From assembly GCA_015059425.1 (NCBI GenBank), contig SVAM01000002.1, positions 1 through 64,000 on the forward strand: a stretch of DNA of 64,000 bases, written 5' to 3'. The translations under genes were made by a program, and so were the position numbers. Below the pieces are notes generated by a model, which saw nothing but the letters and a program-made list of their open reading frames with translations, made no database searches and was not told the origin of the DNA. This document shows, one piece after another, positions 57,667 through 64,000 of this stretch. Position 1 is the first letter of the stretch, and the number at the start of each line of letters is the position of its first letter. This DNA comes from Bacillota bacterium (lineage in GTDB: Bacteria; Bacillota_I; Bacilli_A; RF39; UBA660).

Positions 57667-59034
57667 ATGGATTTAAGAGATTTATTTAGAAATATAGAAG
57701 AATATGTAGGAAAAGAAATTACTATACAAGGTTGGATAAGAAATCATCGTGATGGAAAAAACTTTGGGTTTATCGATTTTTCTGACGGTACTTGTGGGGA
57801 GCATTTACAAGTAGTATATGAAGATATATTAGATAATTTTAAAGAAATAACTAAATTTTCTTTAGGAAGTGCTATCGAAGTTACTGGAACTCTTGTAGAA
57901 TCTCAAGGGACTCAAGATTATGAATTAAAAAGTACTAAAATAACTCTTTTAGGTAGTTGTAGTGAAGATTATCCTTTGCAAGCAAAAGGGCGTCCTACAA
58001 GAGAGTTTCTAAGAGAAATAGCATATTTAAGACCTAGAACTAATTTATTTCAAGCTGTATTTAGAGTAAGAAGTATTGCGGCATATGCAATACACAAATA
58101 TTTTCAAGAAAGAGGCTATGTATATTTTCATGCTCCACTTATTACGGCCAGTGACTGTGAAGGAGCAGGGGAAATGTTTCAAGTAACAACACTACCTTTA
58201 GATAAATTAAAAGGTGAACCAGATTATTCTAAAGACTTCTTTGGTAAAATGACTAACTTAACAGTAAGTGGTCAATTAGAAGCAGAAACATTTGCTATGG
58301 CTTATAAAAAAACTTATACTTTTGGGCCAACTTTTAGAGCAGAAAATTCAAATACAAAAACACACGCATCAGAATTCTGGATGATTGAACCAGAAATAGC
58401 ATTTTGTGATTTAGATGGTGATATGGATATTATGGAAGATATGCTTAAATATGTAGTTAAGTATGTTTTAGATAATGCTAAAACTGAAATAGAATTTTTT
58501 GATAAATTTGTAGAAAAAGGATTACTTGATAAACTTAATAAATTAGTAAATAGTAGTTTTGTTAGAATTGATCATGAAGAAGTTATTAAAATATTAAAAG
58601 AAGCTCCAGTTAAATGGGAGTTTACACCAGAATATGGTGAAGATATAGCAAAAGAACATGAAAAATATATAACCGAATATTTTAATGGACCAGTATTTAT
58701 TAAAAATTGGCCAAAAGATATAAAAGCATTTTATATGAAACAAAATGCTGATGGTAAAACTGTTGCGGCAGTAGACCTTGAAGTACCAGGCGCAGGAGAA
58801 CTTATGGGTGGATCTCAAAGAGAAGAAAATTATGAAAAATTAAAATCTAGAATGATAGAAATGGGACTTGAGCCTGAATCTATGGATTGGTACTTAAATT
58901 TAAGAAAATTTGGAGGATGTGTACATTCAGGTTTTGGTATGGGCTTTGAAAGATTACTTATATATCTAACAGGTGTAGATAATATTAGAGATGTAATACC
59001 ATATCCTAGAACTCCAAAAACTTGTGAATTTTAA
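57667..59034 (+). CDS. asnS: Asparaginyl-tRNA synthetase
   Basis: ITIQGWIRNHRDGKNFGFIDFSDG; TFRAENSNTKTHASEFWMIEPE; FGGCVHSGFGMGFERLL. Confidence 0.95.
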   Translation: MDLRDLFRNIEEYVGKEITIQGWIRNHRDGKNFGFIDFSDGTCGEHLQVVYEDILDNFKEITKFSLGSAIEVTGTLVESQGTQDYELKSTKITLLGSCSEDYPLQAKGRPTREFLREIAYLRPRTNLFQAVFRVRSIAAYAIHKYFQERGYVYFHAPLITASDCEGAGEMFQVTTLPLDKLKGEPDYSKDFFGKMTNLTVSGQLEAETFAMAYKKTYTFGPTFRAENSNTKTHASEFWMIEPEIAFCDLDGDMDIMEDMLKYVVKYVLDNAKTEIEFFDKFVEKGLLDKLNKLVNSSFVRIDHEEVIKILKEAPVKWEFTPEYGEDIAKEHEKYITEYFNGPVFIKNWPKDIKAFYMKQNADGKTVAAVDLEVPGAGELMGGSQREENYEKLKSRMIEMGLEPESMDWYLNLRKFGGCVHSGFGMGFERLLIYLTGVDNIRDVIPYPRTPKTCEF

Positions 59035-59056
59035 TTGATTTATAGTGGGTATTTTT

Positions 59057-60034
59057 ATGAAAATAGAAAAATATTATGAATTAACTGATGAAAACAATGA
59101 AAGTAGACTTCTAATAAGTCTTGAAAACATTGAAGATTTATCTATTGCATTATCTGATGTTGTAGTAGTAAGAGATAAAAAAGATGAATTAAATACACGT
59201 AGACGCTTAAATTTTATTAATGGTTACTTAGTATTGAATGATAATTCTTTTATGAATTTGAAGGGAGAAATAAATACATTTCCTAATGTACGAATAATAT
59301 ATCCTTTTAACTGTGATAGAGCAAATGTTAAAATTCTTGATAAATCTAATAATTTCGGTTTTATAGATCAACACGGAAATATTATTTTTAATGGTGCTAC
59401 AAGCACTAAACCATTTTCTTGTTCTTTAGCTCCAGTACAGTTATTATATGAAAATGGATGTACTTATTGGACTTATATCGATAAAGATGGAAATATAGCT
59501 ACTGATGAAAGATTTATTGCTGCTGATGTATTTATAAATGGTGAAGCTTTAGTTTTTGATAGTGATAATAAATGGAAAAAGATAAATACAAATTTTGAAG
59601 TAATTAAAGAAGAATCTGATATTTCTAAGGATGATTTATTTGATTTTCAAACTTTAAAAAATATCAATCGATTATTTAAAATAGATAATGTAGATGTTTA
59701 TGCTTATAGCACTTTTAAAGATAAAAATCAGGATATTACTAAATACTCAATAAGTTTTAAAGATAATGCTTTAGGAATAAAAACTGGTATGTTTATTGAA
59801 GCAATGGTTAAAAGGTTTAATCTAACATTAACAAGTACTTCTTTAGAAAAAAGATTTATTGAAACTATTGAAAAGGTTTCTGAATTAGGGGCATTTCTAC
59901 TTTTAAATACTGATAATTTTGAAGTAAAAGAAGCTAAAGTAAGAGAAGGTTATAAATTAATAGATGATGAAGGAAGATTTATAATTACGTTTGATGAAGA
60001 AGATAAGGAAATGGTAAGAAAAAGAATTAAATAA
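59057..60034 (+). CDS. Hypothetical protein with WG-repeat-like segments
   Basis: NNFGFIDQHGNIIFNGA...TYWTYIDKDGNIATDERF; ATG at 59057. Confidence 0.6.
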   Translation: MKIEKYYELTDENNESRLLISLENIEDLSIALSDVVVVRDKKDELNTRRRLNFINGYLVLNDNSFMNLKGEINTFPNVRIIYPFNCDRANVKILDKSNNFGFIDQHGNIIFNGATSTKPFSCSLAPVQLLYENGCTYWTYIDKDGNIATDERFIAADVFINGEALVFDSDNKWKKINTNFEVIKEESDISKDDLFDFQTLKNINRLFKIDNVDVYAYSTFKDKNQDITKYSISFKDNALGIKTGMFIEAMVKRFNLTLTSTSLEKRFIETIEKVSELGAFLLLNTDNFEVKEAKVREGYKLIDDEGRFIITFDEEDKEMVRKRIK

Positions 60035-60054
60035 AATAATTAAGGAGGACAAAA

Positions 60055-60351
60055 ATGGGTAAGTTCACAAAAGAAATGGTTGATGATTTAGCAGATAAAC
60101 TATTAATTGGTTTAACTGAGGAAGAAAATAAAATGGTTTTAGATGAATTTGAAATAATTGATAAAACTATTGATATGATAAATGAAATAGATGGTATTAA
60201 AAATATTGAACCTATGACTCATGCTTTAGATGATTTTGAATTTGTGCTACGCGAAGATATTGCAAAAGAATCTATTAGTGTTGAAGATGCTCTTAGAAAT
60301 GCTGGAGCTACCGAAGGTAGAGAAATTGAAGTACCAAAGGTGGTGGACTAA
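60055..60351 (+). CDS. gatC: Asp/Glu-tRNA amidotransferase subunit C
   Basis: Position before gatA; DGIKNIEPMTHALDDFEFVLREDIAKES. Confidence 0.85.
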   Translation: MGKFTKEMVDDLADKLLIGLTEEENKMVLDEFEIIDKTIDMINEIDGIKNIEPMTHALDDFEFVLREDIAKESISVEDALRNAGATEGREIEVPKVVD

Positions 60352-61799
60352 TGAATAAAAGTATTAAAGAACTTCATGAATTATTAATTAATAATGAAAT
60401 AACTAGTGAAGAATTAATTAAAGAATCATTAGAAAAGTCAGAAATTGTTCAAGAAAAATACAATGCTTTTGTTACTATTTGTCATGATGCAAAATCAAGT
60501 GCAATAACAGATGAGTTAATATCAGGCATCCCATTTGGAGTCAAAGATAATTTTTCTACTAAAGGAGTACTATCTACGGGTTCTTCTAATACACTAAATA
60601 ATTATGTACCGTTTTTTAATGCTACTGTAATTGAAAGATTATTTAATAAAGGTGCCGTTATGGTAAATAAAACAGTTTTAGATGAATTTGGAATGGGTGG
60701 CACAGGAACTACAGGCCATACCGGAACTGTTTTAAATCCATGGGATAAAACCAGAATGTGTGCAGGTTCATCTGCAGGTTCAGCTTGTGCTGTAGCAGCC
60801 GGTGTATATCCGTATGCTTTAGGTAGTGATACAGGTGACTCAATTAGAAAACCAGCAGCATACTGTGGTATTGTTGGATATAAACCAACTTATGGAATGT
60901 TATCACGTTATGGTCTATTTCCTTTTGCTTCAAGCATGGATCATGTTGGAGTGTTATCTCGTAGTGTAGAAGATGCTGCAATTGTTGTAGATGCAATGAA
61001 AGGTATAGATGAAAATGACATGACTACTTGGGATTCTAGTCATATTAACTTAACTGAATCTTTAACAGGTGATGTTAAATGTAAAAAACTTTTTTATATA
61101 AAAGAATTGTGTGATATTAATAATTATGATAATCCTAGTGATGAATTAAAATTACATTTAGAAAATTTTAATAAAACATTAGAATTATGTAAAGATTTAG
61201 GTGTTGAAGTTAAAGAAGAATCAGTTGATCAAAAAGTATTAAATGCAATAGACTCAGTATATGTTGTTTTATCTTGTGCTGAGGCAACAAGTAATATGTC
61301 TAATTTAACAGGAATAATATTTGGCCCACGCGGAAATAGTACGAATATTACAGAAATGATGAAAGAACATAGAACTAAAGGTTTTTCACCATTAATTAAA
61401 AGACGTTTTGTAATTGGTTCATATGTATTACAAAGTGAAAATCAAGATAGATATTTTAAGAATGCCCAAAAACTAAGAAGATTAATAGTAGATATTATGA
61501 AAAAATTCTTTAAAGAATATGATGGATTAATATTGCCTGTTGGAACAGGGCCTGCTAAAACATTAGTTGGCGAAGCAGATAAACTTGATAATAATACTTC
61601 TGCTTTAGATGAACATTTGCAAATAGGCAATTTTGGTGGTTTTCCATCTATTACTATACCTAATGGCTTTGTTAATAATTTACCGGTAGGAGTAAATATT
61701 ACAGGCAATTGTTATGATGATGCTAACGTTTTAAATATAGCTTATGCTCTAGAATCTAAAATGTCATACAAAGGTCAAATTGCTAAGGAGGTTAAGTAA
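60351..61799 (+). CDS. gatA: Asp/Glu-tRNA amidotransferase subunit A
   Basis: GIPFGVKDNFSTKG, RMCAGSSAGSACAVAAGVYPYALGSDTGDSIRKPAAYCGIVGYKPTYG. Confidence 0.92.
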   Translation: MNKSIKELHELLINNEITSEELIKESLEKSEIVQEKYNAFVTICHDAKSSAITDELISGIPFGVKDNFSTKGVLSTGSSNTLNNYVPFFNATVIERLFNKGAVMVNKTVLDEFGMGGTGTTGHTGTVLNPWDKTRMCAGSSAGSACAVAAGVYPYALGSDTGDSIRKPAAYCGIVGYKPTYGMLSRYGLFPFASSMDHVGVLSRSVEDAAIVVDAMKGIDENDMTTWDSSHINLTESLTGDVKCKKLFYIKELCDINNYDNPSDELKLHLENFNKTLELCKDLGVEVKEESVDQKVLNAIDSVYVVLSCAEATSNMSNLTGIIFGPRGNSTNITEMMKEHRTKGFSPLIKRRFVIGSYVLQSENQDRYFKNAQKLRRLIVDIMKKFFKEYDGLILPVGTGPAKTLVGEADKLDNNTSALDEHLQIGNFGGFPSITIPNGFVNNLPVGVNITGNCYDDANVLNIAYALESKMSYKGQIAKEVK

Positions 61800-63229
61800 T
61801 GAAAAAACAAATCGCTGTTATTGGTTTAGAAATGCACTGTGAGTTAAAAAGTAATTCAAAAGTTTTCTCTGGTGCTAAAAATTCGTACTCCGAAACTCCT
61901 AATGTAAATATTTCAGCTATTGATATGGCATTTCCTGGCACACTACCTGTAGTTAACAAGAAGTGTATTAAAGATGCTTTAAAGATAAGTTTAGCTTTGA
62001 ACTGTAAACAACCGGAATATATGTATTTTGACCGTAAAAACTATTATTATCCAGATTTACCTAAAGGGTATCAAATTACCCAAATGGATTCACCGGTTGG
62101 TGTGGATGGCAAAATTGAAATAGAAGTAAATGATAAATTAGTTCCTATTTATATCCACGACGTTCATTTAGAAGAAGATACAGCAAGCTTAGATCATTAT
62201 TTTGATACTTCTACAATTGATTATAATCGTGCTGGAGTACCATTATTAGAACTTGTTACAGAACCTTGTATGCATACAGCCGAAGAAGCAGTTGCTTTTT
62301 TAGAACATATAATTAATGTATATAAGTATCTTGATGTATCCGATGCTGATACTAAAAAAGGTCAAGTTAGATGTGATGTTAATGTGTCAATTATGGATGA
62401 AGATTCTGAAGATTTTGGAACTAAAGTTGAAGTTAAAAACGTTAACTCTTTAGGTGGTGTTTTTAATACAATTAACTATGAAATAAAAAGACAAACTGAG
62501 CTAAAAGAAGCAGGAAGATATAATGAAGTAGAGCAAGAAACTAGACGTTGGGATGAAGAAACACAGTCTACAATTAGAATGCGCAGTAAAGTTGATGCTA
62601 TTGATTATAAATATTTTGTTGAACCAAATCTACCTAAATTTAAAATTAGTAATGAATGGTTAAAAGAAATAAAATTAGAAATTCCAAAACTTCATTTAGA
62701 AAGAAAATATAATTATATAAATAATTATGGGTTAAGTAGTTATGATGCTGGAGTTTTAGTAAAAGATAAAGTTATATCTGATTATTTTGAAGAATGTATA
62801 GATTTAGGAATAGATGCTAAAACTAGTGCGAACTGGATTACTACACAAATACTTGGGTACATTAATAATAATGATATTAATATAAGTGATTTATATTTAA
62901 CTCCTAAAAGATTAAAAGATTTAACTGATTCTGTAAATAAAGGAGATATAAGTTCTAAACAAGCAAAAGAAATATTTAATAAAGTTATTGAAGAAAAGAA
63001 GGAAGTTAAAGATTTTATAACTAAAGATAATGCTCAAATAAGTGACAGAACAGAATTAGAAATTATTATTGATGAAATACTAAGTAATAATACTAGTCAA
63101 ATAGAAGAATATAAAAATGGTAAAACAAATCTTTTTGATTATTTTGTTGGTCAAGTTATGAAAAATACTAGAGGTAAAGCAAATCCTGTATTAACTAAAG
63201 AAATTTTAACTGATAGATTAAATGGATAG
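61799..63229 (+). CDS. gatB: Asp/Glu-tRNA amidotransferase subunit B
   Basis: VIGLEMHCELKSNSKVFSGAKNSY; YYYPDLPKGYQITQMDSPVG; RCDVNVSI. Confidence 0.95.
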   Translation: MKKQIAVIGLEMHCELKSNSKVFSGAKNSYSETPNVNISAIDMAFPGTLPVVNKKCIKDALKISLALNCKQPEYMYFDRKNYYYPDLPKGYQITQMDSPVGVDGKIEIEVNDKLVPIYIHDVHLEEDTASLDHYFDTSTIDYNRAGVPLLELVTEPCMHTAEEAVAFLEHIINVYKYLDVSDADTKKGQVRCDVNVSIMDEDSEDFGTKVEVKNVNSLGGVFNTINYEIKRQTELKEAGRYNEVEQETRRWDEETQSTIRMRSKVDAIDYKYFVEPNLPKFKISNEWLKEIKLEIPKLHLERKYNYINNYGLSSYDAGVLVKDKVISDYFEECIDLGIDAKTSANWITTQILGYINNNDINISDLYLTPKRLKDLTDSVNKGDISSKQAKEIFNKVIEEKKEVKDFITKDNAQISDRTELEIIIDEILSNNTSQIEEYKNGKTNLFDYFVGQVMKNTRGKANPVLTKEILTDRLNG

Positions 63230-63288
63230 GACATTTGTGTTTTATCTTTTTTTCTGCTATAATATCTGATACAAAAGAGGGTTAATCT

Positions 63289-63831
63289 ATGGATAGAGAA
63301 AATGTTATATTTCTAGATTTTGATGGGGTAATAAATAATAATATGGAGGATGTAACATTAACTTGTGTAATATTATTAAAAAATATAATAAAAAAGTATA
63401 ATGCTAAAGTTGTTGTTATTTCTTCAATCCTTGGAAATGGTACAAATAAAAAGAAAAAGAATATTACTGTTTTTTTGAATAATTTAGGTATATATAATAT
63501 AGATTTTATTAATCCAAATTTAGAAGGTGATATCTATAATAAAAAAATATTACCAAGATTAGTTGGGATAATTGATTATTTAAGAAAACACCCTAATATA
63601 AATTATTTAATAATAGATGATGAATTTGAAAGTGATTATCAATTATTGGGTTTTAATCATTTAAAAACAGAAATGTGGGAAGGTTTAAAATGCAAGGATT
63701 ATTATAAAATATCTTTTGAAGAGGCAGATTTAGAATGTTTAAAAGAAATTATATATGAAAATAGAGAATTAACTGAAGAAGAAAAAGTTATGAATAACTT
63801 AATAAATGTGTTAAAATTAATTAAAAAGTGA
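63289..63831 (+). CDS. HAD-like hydrolase
   Basis: NVIFLDFDGVINNN; KVVVISSI; YLIIDDEFE. Confidence 0.7.
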   Translation: MDRENVIFLDFDGVINNNMEDVTLTCVILLKNIIKKYNAKVVVISSILGNGTNKKKKNITVFLNNLGIYNIDFINPNLEGDIYNKKILPRLVGIIDYLRKHPNINYLIIDDEFESDYQLLGFNHLKTEMWEGLKCKDYYKISFEEADLECLKEIIYENRELTEEEKVMNNLINVLKLIKK

Positions 63832-63840
63832 GGTATTAAT

Positions 63841-64000
63841 ATGAACTTTATAAAAAGAAATATGAAAAATATAATAATAATTGTTTTAAGTGTTTTATTT
63901 TTACTTGCCTGTGTAGTTATTTATGTTTTAGCGAATAAAAATAATTTAAGCAATGAATTAAAAACTATTACTGGTTCGGTAATTATTGCGGATAAGTCTT
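63841..64000 (+). CDS. Membrane-anchored protein, truncated by the window end
   Basis: MNFIKRNMKNIIIIVLSVLFLLACVVIYVLANKNNLSNELKTITGS...; open to the window end. Confidence 0.6.
   Translation, partial: MNFIKRNMKNIIIIVLSVLFLLACVVIYVLANKNNLSNELKTITGSVIIADKS

Overview
AT-rich (about 25-30% GC by eye) chromosomal window from a spore-forming, low-GC Bacilli/Firmicutes-type bacterium. The lineage is inferred from gene content only. Most of it is housekeeping: infC-rpmI-rplT with an L20-type attenuator leader, a short alaS, a minimal suf operon, serS and hisS-aspS-asnS-gatCAB behind T-box leaders, rimM-trmD, lepA-hemW, comEA-comEC, rnc-smc, rel-dtd, and four tRNAs. There is also a clear sporulation complement (GerM, GerE, SpoIIIAH, SpoIIID-like, GPR, SpoIID, SpoVB-like, YjcZ-like).

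The most exciting signal is a dispersed family of signal-anchored surface proteins (<1-1306, 11285-12889, 21112-22464, and a decayed copy at 47585-48061). Two full-length members share near-identical cores but carry a roughly 120-nt C-terminal patch that is GC-rich (65/120 in one copy) and differs almost only non-synonymously (26 of 40 aligned codons). The patch ends in a conserved '(S)YGxRPVINL' motif. It is followed by a roughly 225-nt conserved 3' block with two strong short-loop hairpins. One of these loci is followed by a small MutS domain-I-like ORF. This resembles variable regions of a diversity-generating retroelement (DGR) system, but no reverse transcriptase and no template repeat are visible in the window. 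They would have to act in trans or have been lost.

Other notable points: an infC that appears to start at AUA, an L20 with a SAP/Rho-N-like tail, a 583-aa AlaRS without the C-Ala region, a comEC 3' duplication flanking a DUF1016-type nuclease gene, and an overlooked 44-aa ORF translationally coupled to a variable-region gene.
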